This document shows, one piece after another, positions 15,033 to 25,775 of a DNA stretch of 64,000 nucleotides. This stretch comes from Qipengyuania aestuarii (GTDB taxonomy: Bacteria > Pseudomonadota > Alphaproteobacteria > Sphingomonadales > Sphingomonadaceae), in NCBI RefSeq assembly GCF_019711535.1, contig NZ_JAIGNP010000003.1, positions 496,001-560,000 on the forward strand, read 5' to 3'. Both the position numbers and the translations under genes were made by a program. The notes beneath the pieces were generated by a model, which was not told the DNA's origin, did not search any database, and was given only the letters and a program-made list of their open reading frames with translations. How positions within the stretch are numbered: the stretch's first letter is position 1; each line of letters begins with the position of its first letter.

Positions 15033-15470
15033 ATGTCCCACAGTACCCCGCGTTTTGCGCTCCCCCATCTTTTCCCGGGCCAGGCCCAGAAGGAATTCAC
15101 GTTCAACGAAGCCATGGCCCGGATCGACATGCTGCTTCATCCGGAAGTGACCGGCGAGCGGTCGCAGGAACCCGCCCATCCCGTTCCGGGCGAAACATTT
15201 CTCGTCGGCAGCGATGCGGACGGCGCTTTTTCCGGCCGCGCCGGATCGCTGGCCAATTGGGATGGCGACCAGTGGACATTCATCGCGCCGCGGGCGGGAA
15301 TGATGGCTTTCGACCGTGAAAGAGCGGCGCTGCTGCGCTTCTCCGAGGGGGCATGGGCAAGTTTACAATCGCCCGCTCTCCCTTACGGCGGCGCGGTAAT
15401 CGACCAGGAGGCCCGCAAGGCTATCGAGGTACTGGCGGCTGGATTGAAAGAATTCGGCATTTTTTCTTGA
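15033..15470 (+). CDS. DUF2793 protein, probable tail-tip or fibre-associated protein
   Basis: 145 aa. The opening SHSTPRFALPHLFPGQAQKEFTFNEAMARIDMLLHP is the hallmark of DUF2793, a family found beside GTA and phage tail-tip genes in alphaproteobacteria. Other features are PGETFLVGSDADGAFSGRAGSLANWDGDQWTFIAPRAG and a C-terminal helix. AGGAGA precedes the ATG. As the last gene of the cluster it may be the adaptor or short fibre that attaches to g15; that role is inferred from position. Confidence 0.85.
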   Translation: MSHSTPRFALPHLFPGQAQKEFTFNEAMARIDMLLHPEVTGERSQEPAHPVPGETFLVGSDADGAFSGRAGSLANWDGDQWTFIAPRAGMMAFDRERAALLRFSEGAWASLQSPALPYGGAVIDQEARKAIEVLAAGLKEFGIFS

Positions 15471-15670
15471 ACTGTCCGGAACCAGCAATGACCCGCGACG
15501 TTACGCATCCGACACGGAAGGGGGTTACCGCCCGGAAATCCTTGTTTACACTTTGGGAATTGCGGCATTCTTGCAACAGTTCCCGACTATTGCCCGCTTG
15601 CCAGCGTGGTGACGCAGTTCTAAATACGCGGCACTCGGTGGCTCCAATTCGCAAAAAGGGGAAATAACTA

Positions 15671-16759
<1,089 letters not shown>

Positions 16760-16786
16760 TTCACTCTTCGGAGTTGAAACATCGAG

Positions 16787-16815
16787 AAGGGGTCGGAGCA
16801 ATCCGGCCCCTTTTT
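16787..16815 (+). terminator. Intrinsic terminator after the OmpA gene
   Basis: Stem AAGGGGTCGG (16787-16796) pairs with CCGGCCCCTT (16803-16812), with one mismatch, around a short loop, followed by a T run. It separates the porin from the sodC-type gene. Confidence 0.85.
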
Positions 16816-16854
16816 CGTTGGTTGGGCGTGATCACAACCAAAAGGATAGAACAT

Positions 16855-17379
16855 ATGCGTATGATGCTCGCCGCTCCGCTAGCCGCAATGGCCTTGGCGG
16901 GATGCTCCACCATGGACAATTTCTCCGCCAGCCCAATCGCTGAGGCCCAGCTGACCCGTGCCAATGGCGTGCCAGTGGGAACCGCCCAGCTGGTTTCGGA
17001 CGGCAGCACCCTGTCGCTTGCAATGGTCGCCACGGGGCTTGAGCCGGGAGCGCATGGTTTTCACCTCCACACCACCGGTCGCTGCGAAGGGCCCGATTTC
17101 AAAAGCGCAGGCGGGCACCTCAACCCGCTGAACCGCGAGCATGGCTCGCTCAATCCGGAAGGCAAGCATGTCGGCGACATGCCCAATTTGGAAGTTGGGA
17201 CGTCGCGCACCGCCAGTACCACGATCGACATCGGTCCGGATACGGCCGCCTATCGCAACTATCTCTTCGATGCCGACGGCACGGCGATCGTCATCCACGC
17301 CGGTCCTGACGACTACCGCACCGATCCCGCAGGCGACGCAGGCTCGCGTGTAGCCTGCGGCGTCCTTACGATGAGCTGA
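16855..17379 (+). CDS. sodC: Cu/Zn superoxide dismutase family lipoprotein
   Basis: 174 aa from ATG 16855 with AAAGGA upstream. Signal peptide with lipobox LAGC (Cys17), so it is anchored in the envelope. All Cu/Zn SOD ligands are present: Cu His70, His72 and His148, bridging His88, Zn His96, His105 and Asp108; Cys77 and the Cys in VACGV can form the disulfide, and the Arg of SRVACG guides superoxide. It converts periplasmic superoxide to peroxide. A longer upstream frame runs through the terminator and is not used. Its stop directly abuts the convergent MFS gene. Confidence 0.93.
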   Translation: MRMMLAAPLAAMALAGCSTMDNFSASPIAEAQLTRANGVPVGTAQLVSDGSTLSLAMVATGLEPGAHGFHLHTTGRCEGPDFKSAGGHLNPLNREHGSLNPEGKHVGDMPNLEVGTSRTASTTIDIGPDTAAYRNYLFDADGTAIVIHAGPDDYRTDPAGDAGSRVACGVLTMS

Positions 17380-18972
17380 TCAGGAAGCTATCTCTTCGCC
17401 TGCCGCGCGGGCCCGGTCGAGCAGCGTACGCTCCGCCTCGGGCACTGTGCGGTGGGCAATGAAAAGCAGGACGAGGCCGATGGGTACGGCGATCAGCAGG
17501 CTCAGGCCACCTGTAGACAGGCTCCCGGTCATGCTGGAGACCTGCCCCGCCATATAGGGCCCAAGTGCCAGACCCACGAGCGTTGTCGACAGAAAGAAGG
17601 TCGCCGTTGCCGTGCCGCGCATACGGGGCAACACCAGATCCTGCGACGTAGCGGCCGCAGCCCCGAGCGCCGAGCTGCCGAACAGCGATTGCAGGAAAGC
17701 GGCCACGTAGAAAACGAGCGGATCGGTCGTGGTGAACATGGTGTAGAGGAAGGGCGCCGCGCCCACGAGCCCGATGCCCACCACCAGAAGGCGGCCCGTT
17801 GCATGCTTCTGGCGCAGGCGGTCTGCCAGCCACCCGCCGCTAATAATGCCGAGGAAACCGCCCAGAGCGCCCGGCCCACCAATCCAGAAACCCGCTGTCG
17901 ACGGAGCCTCTTCCAGTATGCGGATCGCATAAGGCGCCGCCCAGAAGGACGCGGCGTAGGACATGAAGGCGACCATGCCGTAAGCAAGGATCGTGCTTAG
18001 GAAAGCAGGCGTCCCCCAGATCAGCGTGAAGGCCGGTTCATCGCGGCGCTTGAGCGTCGAGGCCCAGGAGAAGATGGCATAATAGCCGATGCCCACCGCA
18101 ATCCATTGCTGCGCATTGCCGGTTATCTGGGTCAGCACATAGGCAAGCGCGCCGATGACCACAGCGCCTGCGATATTGAGTGCGATGCCGCCAACTCCCG
18201 CCCTGGCCGCGCCGATTAGCGTGAAGGGCGGAATCACCGCAATCAATTCGCGGAAGAAGCCGCGGAAAGGCTCTTGTGAAGGAGGGGTGATGATGCCGTC
18301 GCTCTGGCCGCGAACCGGTTCCTTCAAGGTAAAGACCAGCAATGCGAGCAGAAGTCCGGGAAGGCCGACGATAATGAAGGCCGCCTGCCATCCGGCGAGG
18401 CCCAGCGGCGGGTTGTCGGGGAAGCTGGAATTCCAGTTCTCGACGATTGCGCCGCCGATGAGAAGCGAGATGCCGCCCCCGATATAAAGCCCCGAAGAAT
18501 AGATCGCGAGCGCGGTCGCGCGCATCTTTTTCGGAAACCAGTCGGAAATGAGCGAATAGGCGCTGGGGCTGGCCGTGGCTTCGCCGACCCCCACACCGAT
18601 GCGCGCGACGCTAAGCGTGGTGAAATTACGCGCGAATCCAGACAGGGCAGTGAAAGCCGACCAGATCGCAAGGCCCGCTGTCATCAGCCGGATGCGGTGC
18701 CAGCTATCCGCCAGTTTGCCTAGGGGAATGCCGAAAAGGGCGTAGAAAACACCGAAGGCCGTACCGTAAAGGAAGCCGATCTGATCATCGCGCAAACCTA
18801 AATCCGCCTTGATGTCCTCCGCCAGGATGGAAATGATGTTCCGGTCGACGAAATTGAGAACATAGACCACCACAAGTACACTCAGCGCGTACCAACTATA
18901 GGCCGGGACTTTGTCCAACCCCGCAGTTTCTCTGGGATTTTCGACGGTCTCCGGACGTGCGTTCTGATTCAA
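17380..18972 (-). CDS. MFS transporter, spinster-like
   Basis: 530 aa, 12 predicted membrane segments. MFS signatures: NFVDRNIISILAEDIKADLGLRDDQIGFLYGTAFGVFYALFGIPLGKLAD, the D-R loop motif between TM2 and TM3, and RIGVGVGEATASPSAYSLISDWFP in TM4-5, the pattern of bacterial spinster-like transporters in sphingomonads. The substrate cannot be told. An insertion of about 60 residues between TM6 and TM7 adds hydrophobic segments. The start is TTG 18972 after GGGAGAG. It lies 29 nt after queC in the same direction and may be cotranscribed. Confidence 0.88.
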   Translation of the reverse strand: MNQNARPETVENPRETAGLDKVPAYSWYALSVLVVVYVLNFVDRNIISILAEDIKADLGLRDDQIGFLYGTAFGVFYALFGIPLGKLADSWHRIRLMTAGLAIWSAFTALSGFARNFTTLSVARIGVGVGEATASPSAYSLISDWFPKKMRATALAIYSSGLYIGGGISLLIGGAIVENWNSSFPDNPPLGLAGWQAAFIIVGLPGLLLALLVFTLKEPVRGQSDGIITPPSQEPFRGFFRELIAVIPPFTLIGAARAGVGGIALNIAGAVVIGALAYVLTQITGNAQQWIAVGIGYYAIFSWASTLKRRDEPAFTLIWGTPAFLSTILAYGMVAFMSYAASFWAAPYAIRILEEAPSTAGFWIGGPGALGGFLGIISGGWLADRLRQKHATGRLLVVGIGLVGAAPFLYTMFTTTDPLVFYVAAFLQSLFGSSALGAAAATSQDLVLPRMRGTATATFFLSTTLVGLALGPYMAGQVSSMTGSLSTGGLSLLIAVPIGLVLLFIAHRTVPEAERTLLDRARAAGEEIAS

Positions 18973-19001
18973 TGTTCTACTCTCCCGAGCCTTTGCGGCC
19001 C

Positions 19002-19697
19002 TTATGAGTAGACAGTCGTATCGACAACTCCGGCTTCTTCAAACCCTTTTTGCCGCAGGCGACAGGAATCGCATTCGCCGCAGGCCAGCCCTTCCGGGGT
19101 CGGATCGTAGCAAGACCAGCTCCAGGCTGGATCGAGGCCGAGCCGCGCGCATTCGCGGGCAATGTCGGCCTTGGTCATGTATTGAAGCGGCGCATGGATC
19201 GTGAATGGCGAGCCTTCGACACCCTGTTTCGTACCGAGACGGGCCGTTTCTGCAAAGCTCTCGATAAATTCTGGGCGACAGTCCGGATAGCCGGAGTAAT
19301 CGAGCGCATTCACGCCGATAAAGATATCACGCGACCCCGAAGTCTCCGCAAAGGCCGTCGTAAGCGCGAGAAAAACAAGATTGCGCGCCGGGACATAGGT
19401 GACCGGAATGGCATCTTCTTCCACTCCGGACTTGGGCACATCGATATCGGCGGTCAGCGCCGATCCGCCGAATTTTCTGAGGTCGAGGGGTAATTCGACG
19501 TGGCGTTCCACCCCCAGCTTTTCCGCGATGGCCTTGGCCGATTGCAATTCGCGGCTGTGGCGCTGGCCGTAATCGATGGTCAGGGCATGGACGGCATGGC
19601 CGCGCTCACGCGCAAGGGCAGCGGAAACCATGGAGTCGAGCCCGCCTGAAAGCAGCACGACCGCAGGACCCGGGGCTTCTGAATTCACCTTAGTCAT
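19002..19697 (-). CDS. queC: 7-cyano-7-deazaguanine synthase QueC
   Basis: 231 aa from ATG 19697. QueC makes preQ0 from 7-carboxy-7-deazaguanine, ATP and ammonia in the queuosine pathway. PP-loop SGGLDS at 17-22, TIDYGQRHSRELQSA, the substrate segment VPARNLVFLALTTAFAE, IGVNALDYSGYPDCRPEFI, and the zinc site SCYDP...CGECDSCRLR. The upstream extension of the frame lacks family sequence. The other que genes are not in the window. An MFS gene follows on the same strand. Confidence 0.95.
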   Translation of the reverse strand: MTKVNSEAPGPAVVLLSGGLDSMVSAALARERGHAVHALTIDYGQRHSRELQSAKAIAEKLGVERHVELPLDLRKFGGSALTADIDVPKSGVEEDAIPVTYVPARNLVFLALTTAFAETSGSRDIFIGVNALDYSGYPDCRPEFIESFAETARLGTKQGVEGSPFTIHAPLQYMTKADIARECARLGLDPAWSWSCYDPTPEGLACGECDSCRLRQKGFEEAGVVDTTVYS

Positions 19698-19734
19698 GGC
19701 TTGTCCGCTAGCGTTAGCGCACCTGCCCTGCAAG

Positions 19735-20145
19735 TCAGCGGCAGGATCCGGTCCGGCGCGCTTCAGCGGAAAACTGGAACGGGCGCCCGTCTGCGATGCC
19801 CTGGCTGTCGACCTGGACCAGGCCGGAATTCTCACGCCGGATGTTCGTGCGACCATATCCATTGCCGCGGCAGGTGTACTGCACGGTCACTTGCGCTTTT
19901 CCGTCTTCGACAACGAAGCGATTGCAGCTGTCTCCGGCATGGCGCAGCTGGATGAACTCGCGGCCGCTACGCACGCAGATGTTCCGCGGCGCGCTGCCGT
20001 CGCGATACCGAAGTTCCCAGCCGCCACGATCGAGTGTGTCGAGCATGGCCAGCGATGCCTGAGCAACGACCGGCGCGCCGATTGCAAGCGCACCGAGTAC
20101 GAAAAGGCCGGCAACAGTTCGGTATTGTTTCTTCGATTTCATCAT
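19735..20145 (-). CDS. Secreted conserved protein of sphingomonads, function unknown
   Basis: 136 aa. Signal peptide (KQYRTVAGLFVLGALAIGAPVVAQA), then a small domain with GGWELRYRDGS, ICVRSGREFIQLRH, TVQYTCRGNGYGRTNIRREN and QSQGIADGRPFQF-type text, and three or four cysteines that could form disulfides. The pattern resembles DUF3617-like periplasmic proteins of Sphingomonadales; function is not known. ATG 20145 or 20142 follows AGAAGA. It lies 37 nt upstream of queC on the same strand. Confidence 0.75.
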   Translation of the reverse strand: MMKSKKQYRTVAGLFVLGALAIGAPVVAQASLAMLDTLDRGGWELRYRDGSAPRNICVRSGREFIQLRHAGDSCNRFVVEDGKAQVTVQYTCRGNGYGRTNIRRENSGLVQVDSQGIADGRPFQFSAEARRTGSCR

Positions 20146-20256
20146 GATCTTCTATCTATCAAACGCCGCGCGTTGTTACGGTTCTATTCCCTTGGCGGTG
20201 AACAGCACCATAACATCGCCGAAACGAAATTGCTTCTTTGTTCTTAGAGGGTCCGT

Positions 20257-21162
20257 TCAGGCCTCGATCGGGAACTGGCGAGAACAGAATGCGCAATCCA
20301 CGCTAATGATCCCGTCGGCGTTGCGCATTTCTTCGCGGTCGGCCTCAGGGAATTTCATCAGCACGTCGCGGTAGTGCTCGACCGAACAGCGACATCCCTT
20401 ACCGATTGTCTGGCCTTGCTCCACCAGCACTTCGCTTTCCTCGTGGAACAGGCGCCAGACGATCGCTTCGAGCGAAAGGTCCGACGAGAGAAGCTCCTCG
20501 TGCTTGAGAGACCCTCCGAGAATAGCGACGTGCTCCCATTCCGGATGATCGAGCCGCGCATGCAGGCGCTCGCGCCCCTCTTCGCCATCGGGCAAGTGTT
20601 GTAGCAGCATGCCCGCGGCAAACGATTTGCCGCCGTCGGACCGGATGGCCGTGCGGATAAGGGTCGGAACCTGCTCGGATTGTAGGAAATATGTCTCACA
20701 CGCCTCGGCCAGTGTTTCCCCTTCGAGCGGCACGATACCCTGATAGCGGCCTTTGCCTGTGGCAAGGTCGAAGGTGATCGCGAGATAACCTTTGCCGAAC
20801 AGCGCGAAAAGCGAGGGATTGGCTCCCAGTGCAGCCAGCCGATCTTCGTCGAAATCGACATAGCCGCGAAGTTCGCCACCCTTGTAATCGCACACGAGCA
20901 GATTGATCGCGCCGGCTTCCGTCTGGGCCTGCATCGTCACCTGCGATCCGTCTTCCTTCACCAGCGAGCCCATCAGCGTGATGAGCACGAGCGCTTCTGC
21001 AAGAATATGCGTGATCGGAGCAGGATAATCATGCGCAGACAAAATATCGTCGAGCGTGCTGTCCAGCCGCACCAGACGTCCGCGCGCATCGCGCGAAGGG
21101 ATGGTGAATTTCAGCGTGCGACCGGCGAAGGTTTCTTCATTGGCGTGTGTCGTAGAAGTCAT
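20257..21162 (-). CDS. hslO: Hsp33 redox-regulated chaperone
   Basis: 301 aa. Hsp33 is activated by oxidation, when its zinc centre opens and it holds unfolding proteins. The four zinc cysteines are C257-x-C259 and C290-x2-C293. The core includes ILAEALVLITLMGSLVKEDGSQVTMQAQ and GKGRYQGIVPLEGETLAEACETYFLQSEQ, both diagnostic. It ends in an ordinary PIEA tail. argF lies 48 nt upstream on the same strand, so it may be the third gene of an argD-argF-hslO transcript. Confidence 0.95.
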   Translation of the reverse strand: MTSTTHANEETFAGRTLKFTIPSRDARGRLVRLDSTLDDILSAHDYPAPITHILAEALVLITLMGSLVKEDGSQVTMQAQTEAGAINLLVCDYKGGELRGYVDFDEDRLAALGANPSLFALFGKGYLAITFDLATGKGRYQGIVPLEGETLAEACETYFLQSEQVPTLIRTAIRSDGGKSFAAGMLLQHLPDGEEGRERLHARLDHPEWEHVAILGGSLKHEELLSSDLSLEAIVWRLFHEESEVLVEQGQTIGKGCRCSVEHYRDVLMKFPEADREEMRNADGIISVDCAFCSRQFPIEA

Positions 21163-21210
21163 GGGCGCACATATGGAGAGCGTAGCGGCAGTTTTACAGA
21201 CCCCCGCGCA

Positions 21211-22173
21211 TCAACCAAGCAAGCCGAAGCTCCACAGCAACACCGACTTTTGTGCATGAATGCGGTTTTCGGCTTCGTCGAAAACGACCGACTGCGCGCT
21301 TTCGAACACCTCCTCGGTCACCTCGTCACCCACATGGGCCGGCAGGCAATGGAGGAACCGCGCATCGGATTTGGCCAGTTCCATGAGCTGCTTATTGACC
21401 TGGAAGGGCGCCATGGCCGCGATCTTGTTGTGGGCATGATCCTGCCCCATCGAAACCCAGGTATCGGTCACGATAATGTCTGCCCCGCGCGCGGCCTCCG
21501 CAGCGTCGTGCGTAAGCGTAACCTGAGCGCCGCCGTTACGCGCCATCTCCACGAATTCGGCTTCCGGCTCATATCCGCTGGGCACGCCCACCCGCACATT
21601 GAACTTGAAGAGCCCGGCCGCCTCGAGAACGGAATGAAGAACATTGTTGCCATCGCCGAGCCAGGCCAGTTCCAGCCCCGGCAGCGCCTTGCCCTGTTCG
21701 ACCACCGTCAGCAGATCGGCTACGATCTGGCACGGGTGGGACCGGTCGGTCAGACCGTTGATCACTGGGACATGCGCATAGTGGGCCAGCTCCTCGGCCT
21801 TTGCATGATCGTCTGTCCGGATCATGATGGCATCGACCATCCGGCTCAGCACCCGCGCGGTGTCGGCTATGCTTTCCCCCCGGCCAAGCTGGCTAGTCCC
21901 CGAATCGAGGATGAGAGCCGAGCCACCGAGCTGCCGCATCCCGATGTCGAAGCTGACGCGGGTCCGGGTGGAGTTCTTCTCGAAGATCATGCCGAGCACA
22001 TGACCTGCAAGCGGAGCATCGGCATCGGGCTTGCCCTTGGGCCATCCCTGACGCGCCGTCTTCCTGTCCTGCGCATCCGCCAGCATGGCGGCGATCGCAT
22101 CTCCGCCCGCATCCGACAGGTCGAGAAAATTCCTCACCGCCGGAGCCAGATCGAGCGCGTCGCCGCCCGCCAT
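21211..22173 (-). CDS. argF: Ornithine carbamoyltransferase
   Basis: 320 aa. Converts ornithine and carbamoyl phosphate to citrulline in arginine synthesis. The carbamoyl-phosphate loop is NSTRTR, followed by [20 protein letters not shown], then the HPCQ motif ([13 protein letters not shown]), DTWVSMG, and the C-terminal catalytic [10 protein letters not shown]. Its ATG overlaps the argD stop (TAATG), indicating translational coupling. Confidence 0.96.
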   Translation of the reverse strand: MAGGDALDLAPAVRNFLDLSDAGGDAIAAMLADAQDRKTARQGWPKGKPDADAPLAGHVLGMIFEKNSTRTRVSFDIGMRQLGGSALILDSGTSQLGRGESIADTARVLSRMVDAIMIRTDDHAKAEELAHYAHVPVINGLTDRSHPCQIVADLLTVVEQGKALPGLELAWLGDGNNVLHSVLEAAGLFKFNVRVGVPSGYEPEAEFVEMARNGGAQVTLTHDAAEAARGADIIVTDTWVSMGQDHAHNKIAAMAPFQVNKQLMELAKSDARFLHCLPAHVGDEVTEEVFESAQSVVFDEAENRIHAQKSVLLWSFGLLG

Positions 22174-23363
22174 TAGTTTGCCGCCGGATCGAAGCTTGCT
22201 GCGCCGGCAGAAAGCTTGTCGAAGAATTCGTCGAATTCTGCATCATCGGCCACCAGCGGCGGCAGGACGCGCAGCGTCTGGTCGCCCGCAGCCACGGTCA
22301 ACAACTGGTGGTTGTCCCGCAGATGGACGAAGAAGGGCCGGCTCTCGACCTTCATCCGAAGGCCGAGCATCAAGCCCTTGCCCCGCACGAAATCGAACAA
22401 TTCGGGATAATTGCCGATGAACTGCTCGAGGCGGCTGCGCAGACGCTCGCCCTTTTCGGTGACTTCCGCGAGGAATTTATCATTGGCTACGGCATCCATC
22501 ACTGCCGTTCCTGCAGCCATGGCGAGCGGATTGCCGCCATAGGTCGAACCGTGCGTGCCGAACCCCATGCCCCGCGCAGCTTTTTCCGTCGCCATGCAGG
22601 CACCAAGCGGGAAACCGCCGCCGATACCCTTGGCGGTTGCCATGATGTCCGGTTCGACGCCGTAATGTTCATAGGCATAGAGCTTGCCCGTACGCGCCAC
22701 CCCGCACTGCACTTCGTCGAATACGAGCATGAGATCATGCTCGTCACAAAGAGCCTTGAGGCCGCGAATGAACTCATCCGAAGCGGGACGGATGCCGCCT
22801 TCGCCCTGGATCGGTTCGACGAGGAAGCCGGCAGTCTTGTCGGTTACCAGGGCTTTCGCGCTTTCAAGATTGTCGAATTCCGCATATTGGAACCCGGCCA
22901 GCAGGGGCATGAAGCCCTTGTGCATTTTTTCCTGATTGGACGCGCTGATCGTCGCCATCGTCCGGCCGTGAAAGGCGTTGGTGAAGGTAATCAGTTCGGT
23001 CCGGTTGGCGTCCCCGTCTTCGTGCTGGTGATAGGCACGTGCGGTCTTGATGGCCGCTTCGACGGCTTCCGCGCCCGAATTGGTGAAGAAGACGGTGTCC
23101 GCAAAAGTCTTGTCAACCAGCCGCTGCGCCAGTGCTTCGCCCTGCGGGCTTCCGTAAAGATTGGAGACATGCATCAATGTCTCTGCCTGTTTCTGGATCG
23201 CGCCGATCAGGCCTTCGTGGCTGTGCCCGAGCAGGTTCACTGCGATGCCGCTGGCGAAATCCAGATAGCGCGTACCGTCCTCATCGATCAGATGGCAGTG
23301 ATCGCCCGCGACAGGGCGCACGCCGCAACGGGGATAAACGGGCATCAGCGGGCTGATCGACAT
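22173..23363 (-). CDS. argD: Acetylornithine aminotransferase
   Basis: 396 aa from ATG 23363 with GAGGAG upstream. PLP enzyme of the class-III aminotransferases, making N-acetylornithine from the semialdehyde. Features: [73 protein letters not shown] (DEVQ contacts PLP) and the PLP-lysine segment [15 protein letters not shown]. Directly coupled to argF, giving a short arginine operon. It could also act as succinyldiaminopimelate aminotransferase, as many ArgDs do. Confidence 0.94.
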   Translation of the reverse strand: MSISPLMPVYPRCGVRPVAGDHCHLIDEDGTRYLDFASGIAVNLLGHSHEGLIGAIQKQAETLMHVSNLYGSPQGEALAQRLVDKTFADTVFFTNSGAEAVEAAIKTARAYHQHEDGDANRTELITFTNAFHGRTMATISASNQEKMHKGFMPLLAGFQYAEFDNLESAKALVTDKTAGFLVEPIQGEGGIRPASDEFIRGLKALCDEHDLMLVFDEVQCGVARTGKLYAYEHYGVEPDIMATAKGIGGGFPLGACMATEKAARGMGFGTHGSTYGGNPLAMAAGTAVMDAVANDKFLAEVTEKGERLRSRLEQFIGNYPELFDFVRGKGLMLGLRMKVESRPFFVHLRDNHQLLTVAAGDQTLRVLPPLVADDAEFDEFFDKLSAGAASFDPAAN

Positions 23364-23389
23364 TCTCAGGACTCTCCTCACGAGTATCA

Positions 23390-23424
23390 AAGACAAATGG
23401 CGGCCCCGGAACGGGAGCCGCCAT
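23390..23424 (-). terminator. Intrinsic terminator after the cold-shock gene
   Basis: On the minus strand, ATGGCGGC pairs with GCCGCCAT (23417-23424 with 23397-23404), with a CCCG/CGGG inner stem, followed by TTGTCTTT. It separates the cold-shock gene from argD. Confidence 0.75.
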
Positions 23425-23497
23425 CTGCGTGTTTGCCAGCGATCTATTCCTTCATGCGGCGTTGGTCAAACGGCAGCGGAAGGAGTGGTCATCTACC

Positions 23498-24271
23498 TTA
23501 TTCGGCAGGAACCAGATTGACCGCGGAATATTTGCCGCGTCGGTCGACCTCGAGGTCGAATTCGTAGCGCTCACCCTCATTCAGCGTGGAGAGGCCCGAA
23601 CGTTCCACGGCGCTGATGTGGACGAATGCGTCCGGCTGGCCATCGTCGCGCGTCAGGAAGCCGAAGCCCTTCATCGAATTGAAGAACTTTACCGTACCGC
23701 TCGCTCTTTCGCCGGTCAGTTCGCGGCGCGGTGCCGCTGCCTTCTGTTCGACTTCGATCACGTCACCGACAACCTGGAGATCCTGCGCCGACACCTTGCC
23801 GCCGCGATCCACGAGGTTGAATTCCAGTTCCTGACCTTCGGCGAGGCCTTCGAGGCCCGCGCGTTCGACAGCGCTGATGTGGACGAAGATATCTTCACCA
23901 CCGGTTTCCTGCTGGATAAAGCCGAAGCCCTTCTGCGAATTGAAGAACTTTACCGTGCCCTTGCCGGTACCCACGACCTGTGCGGGCATGCGGTTGCCGC
24001 CGCCGCCGCCGCCACGGGGGCCGCCGCCGAAGCCGCCGCCACCGCCGCGATTACCGCCGCCGAAGCCGCCGCCACCGCCACGGTTGCCGCCGCCGAAACC
24101 GCCACGGTCACCGCCGCCACCGAAACCGCCGCCGCCATAGCCGCCGCGGTCACCACCACCGAAGCCGCCACCCTGATCGAAACCGCCGGGAGAACCACCG
24201 AACGGATCAAAATCTTCGCCGATATTGTCCCGCTTGTCCCGTCCCCGGCGCCGCCCTTTGTCGTAACCCAT
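23498..24271 (-). CDS. Double cold-shock-domain protein with a glycine-rich N-terminus
   Basis: 257 aa from ATG 24271. Residues 1-20 are basic ([13 protein letters not shown]), about 25-105 are low-complexity Gly/Phe/Arg/Asp repeats ([16 protein letters not shown] type, RGG-like), then come two cold-shock domains with RNP1/RNP2: [17 protein letters not shown]...[14 protein letters not shown] and [17 protein letters not shown]...[14 protein letters not shown], joined by a 30-residue linker. Single-strand nucleic acid binding is certain by family; RNA chaperone or transcription antitermination roles are likely. The Gly/Arg-rich arm before two CSDs resembles eukaryotic RNA-binding proteins more than the single-domain bacterial CspA. 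A roughly 250-nt gap upstream may carry a long leader. Confidence 0.9.
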   Translation of the reverse strand: MGYDKGRRRGRDKRDNIGEDFDPFGGSPGGFDQGGGFGGGDRGGYGGGGFGGGGDRGGFGGGNRGGGGGFGGGNRGGGGGFGGGPRGGGGGGNRMPAQVVGTGKGTVKFFNSQKGFGFIQQETGGEDIFVHISAVERAGLEGLAEGQELEFNLVDRGGKVSAQDLQVVGDVIEVEQKAAAPRRELTGERASGTVKFFNSMKGFGFLTRDDGQPDAFVHISAVERSGLSTLNEGERYEFDLEVDRRGKYSAVNLVPAE

Positions 24272-24529
24272 AAGTCGTAAAATACCTTGTCGCGCAGCCG
24301 AGTAATCATTCACTCGGGCACGCAGGCTGCGAGGCGTACCCGGCGTTTGCGCATGGGAGAATCTGGAAAATTCCCCCCGCATTACTCGCATGCATAGCGT
24401 GAAAGATCGCTTCTTGCGAATATTTTAGCGCACAATCGTGTTCTGACGCACGAATGTGACATTTTAGCATGGTGAAAACGGGTAGAATTCGCCCTTGCCA
24501 GCACATGACGGGTTGGGCATCGGTGGCTC

Positions 24530-25330
24530 ATGGACCTGATTGCACTGTTTTCCGATCCCGCCGCCTGGCTGGCGCTGCTTACTCTCATCGCGCTGGAAGT
24601 GGTGCTGGGGGTGGACAATCTCATCTTCATTGCGATTCTTTCCAACAAGCTGCCCGAACATCAACAGCAGAAAGCGCGCAGAATCGGGCTTTCTCTCGCC
24701 CTGGTGATGCGCATCGGCCTGCTGATGCTCATTGGCTGGATCGTCACTCTCCAGGAGCCGCTATTCGATCTGGGCATTCAGGGCGCGCCGAGCGCCTATG
24801 GTGAACCGACCTTCGAAACCGCTTTTTCAGGGCGGGATCTGATCCTCCTGGTGGGCGGACTTTTCCTGCTGTGGAAGGCGACGAAGGAAATCCATCATTC
24901 GATGGAGCCGGAAGACAATTCCGGCGATCTGCTCGACAAGACCCCCGGCACCGGAGAAGCTGTGACGGCGGCATTCGGTACGGTCATCGCCCAGATTGTC
25001 GCAATCGATCTGGTCTTTTCCGTCGATTCGATTCTCACGGCCGTCGGCATGACCGATGAGATCGCGATCATGGTCATCGCTGTGGTCATAACCGTGGGCG
25101 TCATGATGATCGCCGCCGACCCCCTAGCGAGATTTATCGAGAAGAATCCGACCCTGGTCATGCTGGCGCTCGCTTTCCTTGTCATGATCGGCCTCGTGCT
25201 CATCGCCGATGGTTTCGGCTTCCACGTGCCCAAGGGGTATATCTACGCCGCCATGGGATTCTCAGTCGGTGTCGAATTGCTCAACATGGTGCAGCGAAAC
25301 CGGCGGGCCAGAAAAGCCAAGGAGGCGTAA
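24530..25330 (+). CDS. TerC family integral membrane protein
   Basis: 266 aa, seven to eight membrane helices. The TerC core is visible: [41 protein letters not shown], and [18 protein letters not shown] with its conserved acidic residues. TerC proteins take part in tellurite resistance and in metal (Mn) export and loading at the membrane; the substrate is not evident. No Mn riboswitch is recognisable upstream. The DUF442 gene starts 4 nt after the stop, so the two are one operon. Confidence 0.92.
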   Translation: MDLIALFSDPAAWLALLTLIALEVVLGVDNLIFIAILSNKLPEHQQQKARRIGLSLALVMRIGLLMLIGWIVTLQEPLFDLGIQGAPSAYGEPTFETAFSGRDLILLVGGLFLLWKATKEIHHSMEPEDNSGDLLDKTPGTGEAVTAAFGTVIAQIVAIDLVFSVDSILTAVGMTDEIAIMVIAVVITVGVMMIAADPLARFIEKNPTLVMLALAFLVMIGLVLIADGFGFHVPKGYIYAAMGFSVGVELLNMVQRNRRARKAKEA

Positions 25331-25334
25331 GGCA

Positions 25335-25775
25335 ATGGTCGAATTCAAGCAGCTGCGCGAGGGAATGCTCGCATCGCCCCAGATCGAGGCCGGGGACGTC
25401 GCGCGCGCCAAAGAGGCTGGCGTGACCCTCATTATCAACAACCGACCCGATGGCGAGGCCGGCGATCAGCCCGCCGGAGCGGAGATCGAAGCAGCCGCCC
25501 AAGCCAATGGCATCGCCTATCGGGCGATCCCGGTAAGTTCGGCCGGCTTCAGCCTGCCGCAGATCGAGGAGATGCAGGCCGCTCTGGATGAGGCGGACGG
25601 CACGGTTCTGGCTTTCTGCCGCTCCGGTACACGCTCGACCATCCTGTGGGCTCTTGCGAAGGCCAAGTCCGGCGCGCCCGTCGATCAACTCTCCGACGAC
25701 GCTTTAGCCGCCGGTTATGACGTTTCGGGCATCCGGCCGACCATGGAAATGTTGAGCCGTCAGTCCGGCAGCTAG
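25335..25775 (+). CDS. DUF442/TIGR01244-type phosphatase or sulfurtransferase
   Basis: 146 aa from ATG 25335, using GGAGG inside the end of the terC gene. Small dual-specificity-phosphatase-like fold: FKQLREGMLASPQIEAGDVARAKEAGVTLIINNRPDGE, and the active loop AFCRSGTRSTILWALA. The loop C-R-S-G-T-R-S is the TIGR01244 variant rather than a strict PTP C-x5-R, so a rhodanese-like activity is possible. The same family is found fused to beta-lactamase-like sulfur dioxygenases; here it stands alone, coupled to terC. Confidence 0.88.
   Translation: MVEFKQLREGMLASPQIEAGDVARAKEAGVTLIINNRPDGEAGDQPAGAEIEAAAQANGIAYRAIPVSSAGFSLPQIEEMQAALDEADGTVLAFCRSGTRSTILWALAKAKSGAPVDQLSDDALAAGYDVSGIRPTMEMLSRQSGS

Noticed and set aside
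21007..22176. 389-codon plus-strand frame opposite argF and the end of hslO
   Set aside because: It contains no motif of its own and mirrors argF, whose catalytic motifs are complete.
23429..24280. Ala-rich plus-strand frame opposite the cold-shock gene
   Set aside because: The run of Ala, Thr and Glu is the antisense of the GGN glycine codons. The minus strand has two textbook cold-shock domains.
24272..24529. yybP-ykoY manganese riboswitch upstream of the terC gene
   Set aside because: TerC genes often have this riboswitch, but I could not find its conserved loops or the three-way junction in the leader.
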